NCBI GenBank assembly: GCA_026392535.1 | Contig: JAPLBX010000107.1 | Span: forward strand, 1-6,657 | Direction: 5' to 3' | Source of the DNA: Actinomycetota bacterium | Lineage (GTDB): Bacteria; Actinomycetota; Actinomycetes; S36-B12; UBA5976 | DNA length: 6,657 nucleotides | Shown here: positions 1 to 5,719 of the stretch, one piece after another | Layout: each line of letters begins with the position of its first letter | Position numbering within the stretch: position 1 is the first letter of the stretch | Program-made: the position numbers and the translations under genes | Notes under the pieces: model-generated | Databases searched by the model: none | What the model saw: the letters and a program-made list of their open reading frames with translations, nothing else | Told to the model about the DNA's origin: nothing

Positions 1-526
1 CAGACAATTTGAAAAACCAATTTGTTTCTCTAACAATTTCAACTGGCGTTGAATGAATCGGGCAACACTTATGACTCTTGTATTCGCCTTCACCATCAAT
101 CAGGTCGCCAGCTAATTTAAATTCTTCACAACCAACGCAATAAGGACCTTCATATGGGCCGGCATAAATATGACCAGCATCTTTTAGGCGTTGTAAAAAT
201 CTTTGCACGCGTTCAATGTGACGTTCTTCAGTGGTACGGATGAAATCATCATTTTTAACATCGATTGTTTCAAGGACGGGCAACCAAGCAGATTCAACCA
301 ATTTGTCAGCCCAAACCTGTGGTGCTACGCCATTGGCTTCTGCTGTGCGCATCACCTTTTGGCCGTGCTCATCAGTTCCGGTCAAATACCAGACTGCTTC
401 GCCGCGTTGGCGGTGCCAACGGGTGAGCACATCTCCAGCAGTCGTTGTGTAGGCATGACCGATATGCGGAGCATCGTTTACGTAGTAAATCGGGGTGGTT
501 AAGTAGAAAGCTTTGTCCTTGGCCAT
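1..526 (-). CDS. metG: Methionyl-tRNA synthetase, N-terminal part (cut by the window's left edge)
   Basis: Class I aminoacyl-tRNA synthetase that charges tRNA-Met with methionine in the cytoplasm. My translation of the minus strand from ATG at 526 gives 175 residues running off the window, so the KMSKS loop and anticodon-binding domain are not visible. The Rossmann start FYLTTPIYYVND (residues 7-18) leads into the HIGH signature at 21-24, followed by YLTGTDEHGQK (47-57). A zinc-knuckle-like insertion carries C130/C133 in YCVGCEEF and C155/H158 in CCPIHSTPVE; NWFFKLS (169-175) is the usual segment after it. The start lies 10 bp after the rsmI stop, so the two are probably one operon with coupled translation. 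The only ribosome-binding-like bases (AGGG) sit just 2 nt from ATG. A hexamer TAAACT overlapping the rsmI stop, 7 nt upstream of ATG, could also support a short or leaderless transcript. The identification is very secure. Confidence 0.97.
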   Translation of the reverse strand, partial: MAKDKAFYLTTPIYYVNDAPHIGHAYTTTAGDVLTRWHRQRGEAVWYLTGTDEHGQKVMRTAEANGVAPQVWADKLVESAWLPVLETIDVKNDDFIRTTEERHIERVQRFLQRLKDAGHIYAGPYEGPYCVGCEEFKLAGDLIDGEGEYKSHKCCPIHSTPVEIVRETNWFFKLS

Positions 527-536
527 AGCCCTAAGT

Positions 537-1415
537 TTAGGCTCCAGAAAGGGGCTTGAAATCTACGCTAAGCGCGATATCGAAGACCTCACGCTTTGAC
601 ACTGAAAGCCGGCTGCAAACCTCTGAAATAGCCTCTTTTTTGCCTGTGCCGGCCATTGCTAAGCGCTCTAGTTCTTGGCGAATATCGGCTTCGGTGGCAG
701 TGCTCGGCTCGGCTCCAGCAATCACCAAAGTGATCTCTCCAAGGATCTCTTCCTGAGCCCTCGAGACTAGCTCGGCCAAACTCCCCCGAATCACTTCTTC
801 ATAGGTTTTAGTGAGTTCTCGGCATAGTGCTGCTTTTCGATTACCACCAAAAATTTCCACCATATTTTCTAAAGAATCTTTAACGCGATGGCCGGATTCA
901 AAAACCACAATAGTGCGATGTTCTTGAGCCAATGACTGCAACTGCTTTTTACGTTCGCCAGATTTTCTTGGCAAAAATCCTTCGAAAACAAATCTATCTG
1001 TTGGTAAGCCACTTAGTACTAAAGCCGTAGTAACTGCCGAAGCACCTGGAATTACTGAGATTGGAATATTTGCTGCCACTACTGCTTGCACAAGTGGAAA
1101 ACCAGGATCACTTACTGCCGGCATTCCTGCATCACTAACAACCAAAACAGTTTTATCATCTTGAATCATTTGGAGGATTTGTGGGATTCGTTCACGTTCA
1201 TTGTGTTCGTGATGCGACATCAGCTTTGCTTGGGTGGAAATTTCAAGCGCATTTAGCAAGAATTTTGTCTTTCGAGTGTCTTCACAAGCAATTACATCCG
1301 CATCTCGAAGAGCACTAATCAGATGCTGGGACGCATCATGAATGTTGCCAATTGGAGTGGCTGCCACATAGAGCACCCCAGGTTTGAGCGTAGACCCGGG
1401 TTTGAGCGTAGACAT
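537..1415 (-). CDS. rsmI: 16S rRNA (cytidine(1402)-2'-O)-methyltransferase RsmI
   Basis: SAM-dependent tetrapyrrole-methylase-fold enzyme that 2'-O-methylates C1402 of 16S rRNA in the ribosomal P site. The 292 residues carry the family motifs in order: VAATPIGN (17-24), ACEDTRKT (43-50), VSDAGMPAVSDPG (93-105, SAM site), VIPGASAVTTAL (121-132), FEGFLPRK (144-151), CRELTKTYEEV (198-208) and GEITLVI (226-232). The usual EAPHR/ESPHR box reads ESGHR (173-177), a small deviation. Length is normal. The N-terminus is odd: STLKPG occurs twice in tandem (residues 2-7 and 8-13) because of an 18-bp DNA duplication, so the ancestral protein probably began MSTLKPGVLYVAATPIGN. ATG at 1415 is the only good start; an in-frame TGA lies a few codons upstream. 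There is no Shine-Dalgarno sequence, but AACAAT lies 6 nt before ATG, suggesting leaderless translation. It is divergent from pmt, as I recall for Rv1003/Rv1002c in M. tuberculosis, and is followed by metG. Confidence 0.97.
   Translation of the reverse strand: MSTLKPGSTLKPGVLYVAATPIGNIHDASQHLISALRDADVIACEDTRKTKFLLNALEISTQAKLMSHHEHNERERIPQILQMIQDDKTVLVVSDAGMPAVSDPGFPLVQAVVAANIPISVIPGASAVTTALVLSGLPTDRFVFEGFLPRKSGERKKQLQSLAQEHRTIVVFESGHRVKDSLENMVEIFGGNRKAALCRELTKTYEEVIRGSLAELVSRAQEEILGEITLVIAGAEPSTATEADIRQELERLAMAGTGKKEAISEVCSRLSVSKREVFDIALSVDFKPLSGA
1378..1413. repeat. 18-bp tandem duplication at the 5' end of rsmI
   Basis: Two adjacent copies, 1378-1395 and 1396-1413, differ at one base (1380 A versus 1398 G), so 17 of 18 match. 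The unit is in frame with rsmI and duplicates STLKPG just after the start Met. It adds six residues ahead of the first beta strand and should be tolerated. Confidence 0.95.
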
Positions 1416-1421
1416 AGTGAC

Positions 1422-1427
1422 ATTGTT
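1422..1427 (-). promoter_or_regulatory. Putative -10 element for a leaderless rsmI transcript
   Basis: On the minus strand AACAAT is followed by exactly 6 nt (GTCACT) and the rsmI ATG. This spacing would place transcription initiation at or next to the A of the start codon. No convincing -35 element or Shine-Dalgarno sequence is present. The call rests on spacing and on the same pattern at three other genes in the window. Confidence 0.35.
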
Positions 1428-1449
1428 TCATGCATTGCTAAGGGTTCGG

Positions 1450-1455
1450 CACAAT
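1450..1455 (+). promoter_or_regulatory. Putative -10 element for a leaderless pmt transcript
   Basis: CACAAT is followed by 6 nt (GTGGCT) and the family-consistent pmt ATG at 1462. It mirrors the rsmI element: ACAATGTnnCTATG precedes and includes the start of both genes, forming a 7-bp inverted repeat (1420-1426 and 1451-1457) in the 46-bp divergent gap. No clear -35 element is seen. Confidence 0.35.
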
Positions 1456-1461
1456 GTGGCT

Positions 1462-1596
1462 ATGAAAGCGACTTTGGCACGCAATTGGTGGGTTACTTCA
1501 GCTTTGGCATTTCTAGCTGGAGCTTTGCGACTTCACAATCTTGGCACTCCCCATGCCCTGGTCTTTGATGAAACTTATCCGTTCCCTGGTCTTTGA
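1462..1596 (+). pseudogene. pmt: 5' fragment of pmt, cut off by a frameshifting duplication
   Basis: Reading from ATG 1462 gives 44 residues: MKATLARNWW, a hydrophobic segment (VTSALAFLAGALRL, about residues 11-24), then LVFDETY (33-39) and a divergent PFPGL before TGA at 1594-1596. This is the expected N-terminus and first transmembrane helix of a GT39 protein mannosyltransferase, ending at the catalytic FDE loop. The frame breaks because a 28-bp unit is duplicated at 1551-1606. Removing one copy joins LVFDETY directly to YAKDAWSLLKYG and restores one frame of 486 residues. As written, this fragment would only be joined to the rest by +1 frameshifting. Alternatives are an assembly error or a true mutation with translation restarting downstream. 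Confidence 0.85.
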
Positions 1597-2950
1597 TGAA
1601 ACTTATTACGCCAAAGACGCCTGGTCGCTATTGAAATACGGCTATGAAGTCGACACCGTTAAAGATGCGAACGAAAAAATCCTTGCTGGCATGACTGATG
1701 TCTTCACTGGAAATCCTTCATATGTGGTCCACCCACCTTTTGGAAAGTGGGTAATCGCCGCTGGCGAGCAAATGTTTGGCTGGAATCCATATGGCTGGCG
1801 CTTCATGATGGCGGTTTTAGGTGTTGGAGCCGTGATTTTGGTGCACCGGGTAGCACTGCGGCTCTTCAATCACAACTTGACCGCTTTCCTAGCCGGTCTA
1901 TTCATGGCCATAGACGGCATGGCAATCGTTCATAGTCGCACTGCATTGCTAGATCAAACTTTGATGTTTTTAACTTTGGCTGCATTCGTTGCGATTGTTA
2001 TGGACCGAGACTTTGTAAAACAAAGACTGGAACAAAATAGATTCAACTCCTTCTATCGTCCATGGATTTATCTTGCAGCCATTTTGCTCGCTCTTGCATG
2101 TGCAACCAAATGGTCTGGAGTCTGGTTTGTAATTGGAATTGGCTTACTGGTGATTTTCTTCGAAGTAAGAACTCGTATCGGTTTAGGGAAAACATTTCCA
2201 GTAAAAACTTCCGTTGTAAGTGCGTTGAAACTTTTGCCAATCGTGGTTGTCATACTTCTAACTGTTTATACCGCAACTTGGTATGGCTGGATTATTTCGG
2301 ATGTTGCATACAATCGAAACTGGGCTGCGGCTAATCCAAAAGAAGGATTGCAATTCCTTCCAGAAGTATTGCGAAGTTTGATTCACTACCACCAGACCGC
2401 TTTTGCATTTCATACAAACCTAACCACTTCCCACTCCTATCAATCAAACCCTTGGTCTTGGCCTTTGAATTTGCGTCCCACATCTTTCTATTACGAAGAA
2501 TTTGCCCAGGGAGTTCGCGGATGCGGATCTGAAAAATGCGCTGAAGAAGTTGTGGCATTAGGAAATCCACTGATTTGGTGGGCTGCAACCTTGGCCATCT
2601 TGCAGCAGATTTGGCTTTGGTTCACAAAACGCGATAGTCGAGCGCTTGCAATTGTTGTTATGTTTCTAGCAGCTTGGGCTCCTTGGCTGTTGTTCCAGCA
2701 AAGAACTGTTTTTAGTTTTTATGCGATAGTTATGTTGCCATACATGGTTTTAGCTTTGGCAAGTGTTTGTGGTCAAATTCTTGGACCAGTTGTAAATAGC
2801 GGTAAAACAAGGGCTAAACGAGCATTACTAGTTGGGGTTTATGTGACTTCAACCGTTCTGCTCAGCGCTTTCTTCTATCCGATATGGACAGGCGAACTAA
2901 TACCAAAGTGGTACTGGCAGATTCATATGTGGTTTGGAAGTTGGATTTAA
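1541..2950 (+). CDS. pmt: Polyprenyl-phosphomannose-dependent protein O-mannosyltransferase (GT39), main open frame
   Basis: Membrane enzyme that transfers mannose from polyprenyl-phosphate-mannose to Ser/Thr of exported proteins on the outer face of the membrane. The frame from TTG 1541 encodes 469 residues. Family features are FDE at 18-20 (catalytic acid loop), HPPFGKW (64-70), SRTALLDQTLMF (132-143), CATKWSGVW (187-195), SHSYQSNPWSWP (297-308), an extracytoplasmic cysteine pair C328/C333 before ALGNPLIWW, and FSFYAIVMLPY (391-401). About ten hydrophobic helices follow the FDE loop, and the C-terminus (FYPIWTGELIP...WFGSWI) is complete. What is missing is transmembrane helix 1, encoded in another frame upstream (1462-1596) because of the 28-bp duplication. 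ATG codons at 1553 and 1568 are other possible restarts; none has a Shine-Dalgarno sequence. Without helix 1 the FDE loop might not reach the correct side of the membrane, so function is uncertain. The stop overlaps the convergent sepX stop. Confidence 0.9.
   Translation: MALPMPWSLMKLIRSLVFDETYYAKDAWSLLKYGYEVDTVKDANEKILAGMTDVFTGNPSYVVHPPFGKWVIAAGEQMFGWNPYGWRFMMAVLGVGAVILVHRVALRLFNHNLTAFLAGLFMAIDGMAIVHSRTALLDQTLMFLTLAAFVAIVMDRDFVKQRLEQNRFNSFYRPWIYLAAILLALACATKWSGVWFVIGIGLLVIFFEVRTRIGLGKTFPVKTSVVSALKLLPIVVVILLTVYTATWYGWIISDVAYNRNWAAANPKEGLQFLPEVLRSLIHYHQTAFAFHTNLTTSHSYQSNPWSWPLNLRPTSFYYEEFAQGVRGCGSEKCAEEVVALGNPLIWWAATLAILQQIWLWFTKRDSRALAIVVMFLAAWAPWLLFQQRTVFSFYAIVMLPYMVLALASVCGQILGPVVNSGKTRAKRALLVGVYVTSTVLLSAFFYPIWTGELIPKWYWQIHMWFGSWI
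1551..1606. repeat. 28-bp imperfect tandem duplication disrupting pmt
   Basis: Copies at 1551-1578 and 1579-1606 match at 26 of 28 bases; the last 23 bases (1556-1578 and 1584-1606) are identical and encode the LVFDETY region. Because 28 is not a multiple of 3, the second copy is read in a different frame from the start codon at 1462. The differences at 1553/1581 and 1555/1583 argue that this is not a brand-new perfect slippage event. Confidence 0.95.
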
Positions 2951-3768
2951 GCGCCGATTACGCGTGGCAGTTCATTTGTGCCATCTTCATCTTCAACCGG
3001 TGAGAAAATAACTTCATCAACATCATCAGCCACAAGTTTGGCTAACTCTTCGCGACGTTGACGAGCTGCAGCTTGAATCATCGCATCAGCATTCCAGCCG
3101 CCACTTTCACGATCCAAAACTCTTGGCACTTCGGTTGCTGCCGGTGAATCAACAAAGCTTGGCAATACTGTTTTTGGAGTTTCAAATTCAGCACCGAGTA
3201 ATGGCCTCGCAGTTTGCCAAGAACTTGTTTTTGAAGTGTCTAATTCTGCTTCAACCTCGGTTAAGCGTTTTGCTGCCGCTTTGCGAAGTTGTGCAAGTGC
3301 TGCAAACCGATGATTTCGATCCCTTCGGTGAACATATTTTTGATGAGGGGCATTTTCATCAATTACTTCTGCAACTCTTGGTTTAATTGTCATTCGAACC
3401 CAAGTCAAATATCCAACAAACATAGCGACAGGAACGACTGCAAAAAATATTGATAAATAACCGAAAACAATTCCAAAAATAAAAATTGGAATGGAAGTTG
3501 TGATTGCTAAAAATACTTTGCGACGTTTTCGAACTTGCAAACTGATTTGTGGGTCAGGATGTCCAGCACGTATTTCGCGTTTAACTTCGATTTTCGGATT
3601 CTTTGGTTGTTGTGGGATGTTTAAAGTGGAACCTAATTGCCCCATCGCTTCGCGAAATTTATCAACGTCTTGAAGTTTTCCAGTTGCATCATGTTTGCGA
3701 AGTAAGACAGGAAGAAGAAATATCGCCCAAATGCCGACGATTACAGCTAGAACCACTCCTGAACCCAC
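2947..3768 (-). CDS. sepX: Divisome membrane protein SepX/GlpR
   Basis: Homologue of the actinobacterial protein called SepX in Streptomyces and GlpR in Corynebacterium, a membrane receptor for the gephyrin-like protein Glp that takes part in FtsZ-ring function and septation. From GTG 3768 it has 273 residues. The N-terminal helix GSGVVLAVIVGIWAIFLLPVLLRKHD resembles, from memory, the SepX start (AVIVGAWAAYLVPMWLRR). A basic linker of about 60 residues follows, then two adjacent helices (about 85-104 and 106-125), then a long charged cytoplasmic tail with RKAAAKRLTEVEAEL, SSWQ, a proline-rich stretch, an acidic segment and the terminal ELPRVIGA. GTG 3768 is preferred over TTG 3774 because TAATTT lies exactly 6 nt upstream and it matches the family start; there is no Shine-Dalgarno sequence. 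It lies downstream of rimJ and glp, and its stop overlaps pmt's by 4 bp. Naming rests on remembered family features. Confidence 0.82.
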   Translation of the reverse strand: MGSGVVLAVIVGIWAIFLLPVLLRKHDATGKLQDVDKFREAMGQLGSTLNIPQQPKNPKIEVKREIRAGHPDPQISLQVRKRRKVFLAITTSIPIFIFGIVFGYLSIFFAVVPVAMFVGYLTWVRMTIKPRVAEVIDENAPHQKYVHRRDRNHRFAALAQLRKAAAKRLTEVEAELDTSKTSSWQTARPLLGAEFETPKTVLPSFVDSPAATEVPRVLDRESGGWNADAMIQAAARQRREELAKLVADDVDEVIFSPVEDEDGTNELPRVIGA

Positions 3769-3774
3769 GTGCAA

Positions 3775-3780
3775 AAATTA
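3775..3780 (-). promoter_or_regulatory. Putative -10 element for a leaderless sepX transcript
   Basis: On the minus strand TAATTT (a TANNNT match) is followed by six bases and the GTG at 3768, the spacing expected when transcription begins at the start codon. It lies in the 65-bp gap after rimJ (3769-3833), so sepX may have its own promoter besides read-through from glp-rimJ. Confidence 0.42.
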
Positions 3781-3833
3781 ACGGTTACACACACATTGAT
3801 GGGTGAAATTTGTTGCGTGTCGCAATTTGATAA

Positions 3834-4427
3834 TTATCGAAGGATTTTCGCAATCTTTGATGAATTGATGTTCTCCGATGTCAAAACAAAAATGAAATGA
3901 TCGCGCCAGTCACCATCAATATGTAAAAATCTAGGTCGCAAACCTTCTTTATTGAATCCCAGCTTCTCCACCACGCGCAAAGATGCAGCATTTTCTGGTC
4001 TGATTGACACTTCGATTCGATGTAAACCTGCTTCAGTCAAGGCATAATCCGTCAAAAGGGCCAATGAAGTGGTCATGATTCCGCGATTGGCGTAGTTCTC
4101 ATCGATCCAATATCCGATGTATGCCTCTCGTAGGCTCCCCCAAATCACATTCCCTAATGTGATTTGCCCAACTAAGTGACCATCGACCTCTATTGCAAAC
4201 ATAAATGTGTTTCTTGACTTGGCAGCTCGTTTGGATAACCGATAGATGTCTTTGAAAACTGGGTTGACTGGCACACCGTCAGGACTAGTGGCTTCCCAGG
4301 GATTTAGCCAAGACTTGTTTCTAGATTTTATTTCAGCCCAGTGATGTCTATCGGACCACTTCAACGGTCGCAAAATAACGCCATTGGCGGCAAGACTTAA
4401 TGGCCAGTCGATTGCCACGATCACCAC
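3834..4427 (-). CDS. rimJ: RimJ/RimL-type GNAT N-acetyltransferase
   Basis: Acetyl-CoA-dependent acetyltransferase of the GNAT fold, in the family that acetylates N-terminal amines of ribosomal and other proteins; the real substrate is unknown. The 197 residues show GVILRPLKWSDRHHW (16-30, first strand and helix), FMFAIEVDGHLVGQITLG (75-92), AYIGYWIDENYANRGIMT (102-119), the acetyl-CoA loop around NRGIMT (114-119), then HRIEVSIRPENAASLRVVEKLGF (136-158), a classic RimJ/RimL C-terminal signature. The translation starts at GTG 4427, overlapping the end of the upstream glp gene by 7 bp, which implies translational coupling. The position between glp and sepX matches moeA1-rimJ-Rv0996 in M. tuberculosis (recalled), so a role tied to that module is possible but only inferred. 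Confidence 0.92.
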   Translation of the reverse strand: MVIVAIDWPLSLAANGVILRPLKWSDRHHWAEIKSRNKSWLNPWEATSPDGVPVNPVFKDIYRLSKRAAKSRNTFMFAIEVDGHLVGQITLGNVIWGSLREAYIGYWIDENYANRGIMTTSLALLTDYALTEAGLHRIEVSIRPENAASLRVVEKLGFNKEGLRPRFLHIDGDWRDHFIFVLTSENINSSKIAKILR

Positions 4428-5662
4428 ATAGAGGTGTCGTCGAGAAGTAAGACGTCAATCTTGTCGCCCACTCTTACTTCTTGCACAGAATCTGGCACCA
4501 CAATTAAGCACTGAGTTTTCGCAAGGCTTCCAATTAGATGAACCCCTTGGCCTTCTATTGCTCGAACTATGTGATTTCCTGATGGATCTGTTTCACGTAA
4601 TGCGCGGATGTAATGTCGCTTTCCGCCAGGAGAAGTGAAAGCACTAGCGCTATAAGCAGATTGCAGATTTAAACTCGAATCCTTGCGGCCAAGTAAGCGA
4701 TGCAAAACCGGACGAATAAACACTTCAAATGAAATATATGCGGCAACCGGATTACCTGGAATTGTCATAAGTGGAATTCGATCATCACCAATCCAACCAA
4801 AACCTTGAGCCGACCCAGGTTGCATTGCAACTCGGGTGAAACTGAGTTCACCAATATCGGAAGCAACTGCAGCCAAAGCATCATATGAATCTGCATTTGT
4901 GCCGCCAGTTGTCACCACAAAGTCTGCTCGCACTAATTGATCTTCAATAACTCGCCGTAAATTCTCGTGATCTGTTGGAATCGGACCTACCCGATACGCA
5001 ATACAACCAGCATCAGCAATTGCAGCAGCCAACATCAAGCCGTTCGAATCAATTAATTTGCCTGGTTCTAATTTAGCTCCAGGTTCAATCAATTCATCGC
5101 CAACAGAAATAATCACCACACGCGGACGTGGTCGAGATAGAACTGATCCTCGGCCAACCGAAGCCAGTAGACCTAAATGACGAGCATCAATTTTTGTGCC
5201 CTCTTTGATAACTACTTCGCCAAGTTCAACGTCTTCGGCAGCCCGCCGAATGAACTGACCAAAAACTGCAGACTGAATTACTTGTACTTGCGCCGAATTC
5301 CCGTCGGTATGTTCTAGTGGAATAACAGCATCAGCGTTCTCGGGAAGTGGGCCACCCGCATTTACTCGAATTGCACCGCCGCGTTGAATCGAACGCGAAG
5401 CATGTGAACCGGACTGGACAATTTCTAAAACTTGAAGCGTCACAGGATTGTCTGCAGCGGCAGCACTCACGTCGGCTGCCAATACGGCAAATCCATCCAC
5501 TGCCGATGAGTCGAAAGCCGGCAATGGCCAAGGCGCAGTTACATCTTCAGCGCTGACGCATCCTCGGGCTTCAAAAAGTGGAATATGAAACGCTTCAAGT
5601 GGCTCCACAGCTGAGAGAACATCTGAAAGATACTCTTCAACTGTTTTGGTTTCGATATTCAT
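4421..5662 (-). CDS. glp: Gephyrin-like MoeA-superfamily protein (Glp), probable divisome factor
   Basis: MoeA/gephyrin-E-type fold. From ATG 5662 it has 413 residues; a longer frame from ATG 5710 has 429, and numbers here use that longer frame. Visible blocks are FDSSAVDGFAV (66-76), RVNAGGPLPENADAVIPLEHT (115-135), ISVGDELIEPGAKLEPGKLIDSN (201-223), VVTTGG (265-270), MTIPGNPVAAYISFEVFIRP (315-334) and a C-terminal domain IV. Aligned from memory with E. coli MoeA, several molybdate or catalytic positions are changed: D259 to S275, K279 to Q297, K282 to S300 and D228 to T246; E188 is kept (E206). This suggests loss of insertase activity, as in corynebacterial Glp, which binds FtsZ and GlpR. 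The neighbouring sepX/glpR gene supports this reading. ATG 5662 is preferred because it has GAAAGAG 8 nt upstream and matches the usual family start; the longer start would overlap the divergent promoter region. A residual molybdopterin molybdotransferase (moeA) remains possible. Confidence 0.85.
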   Translation of the reverse strand: MNIETKTVEEYLSDVLSAVEPLEAFHIPLFEARGCVSAEDVTAPWPLPAFDSSAVDGFAVLAADVSAAAADNPVTLQVLEIVQSGSHASRSIQRGGAIRVNAGGPLPENADAVIPLEHTDGNSAQVQVIQSAVFGQFIRRAAEDVELGEVVIKEGTKIDARHLGLLASVGRGSVLSRPRPRVVIISVGDELIEPGAKLEPGKLIDSNGLMLAAAIADAGCIAYRVGPIPTDHENLRRVIEDQLVRADFVVTTGGTNADSYDALAAVASDIGELSFTRVAMQPGSAQGFGWIGDDRIPLMTIPGNPVAAYISFEVFIRPVLHRLLGRKDSSLNLQSAYSASAFTSPGGKRHYIRALRETDPSGNHIVRAIEGQGVHLIGSLAKTQCLIVVPDSVQEVRVGDKIDVLLLDDTSMW

Positions 5663-5670
5663 TGCCTGAA

Positions 5671-5690
5671 CTCTTTCACTGTAGATGCTA
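5671..5690 (-). promoter_or_regulatory. Putative -10 element and ribosome-binding site for glp
   Basis: On the minus strand TAGCAT (5690-5685, a TANNNT match) precedes a purine-rich GAAAGAG (5677-5671), which lies 8 nt from the ATG at 5662. This would give a short leader and supports the shorter start over ATG 5710. No good -35 element is visible. Confidence 0.35.
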
Positions 5691-5707
5691 AGCCTAAGTA
5701 AAGATGG

Positions 5708-5713
5708 CATAGT
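5708..5713 (+). promoter_or_regulatory. Putative extended -10 element for a leaderless cyclo-ligase transcript
   Basis: CATAGT is preceded directly by TGG (extended -10 form TGN) and followed by six bases (CGGGGT) and the GTG start at 5720. The spacing is the same as at rsmI, pmt and sepX. No -35 element is evident. Confidence 0.38.
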
Positions 5714-5719
5714 CGGGGT

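Noticed and set aside
173..178. ESGHR instead of EAPHR in RsmI (residues 173-177, DNA about 885-899)
   Set aside because: All other motifs are intact and the box varies in the family, so this is not taken as evidence of altered function. The coordinates given here are residue numbers.
203..502. 99-codon plus-strand open frame
   Set aside because: It lies entirely opposite metG, which has the HIGH motif and clear homology; the frame shows no recognisable motif.
3123..3386. 87-codon plus-strand open frame opposite sepX
   Set aside because: It is antisense to the sepX tail, leucine-rich from reverse-strand codon bias, with no start signal.
3813..3825. Small hairpin TTGCG-TGT-CGCAA between rimJ and sepX
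   Set aside because: The stem is only 5 bp with no following T-tract in the direction of transcription, too weak to call a terminator.
3829..3838. 10-bp perfect palindrome GATAATTATC over the rimJ stop codon
   Set aside because: It is AT-rich and short, within the range expected by chance; no second copy supports an operator.
5663..5710. 16-residue N-terminal extension of glp from ATG 5710
   Set aside because: It would overlap the divergent cyclo-ligase -10 region, and the extension has no family counterpart that I recall. ATG 5662 has a better upstream purine tract.
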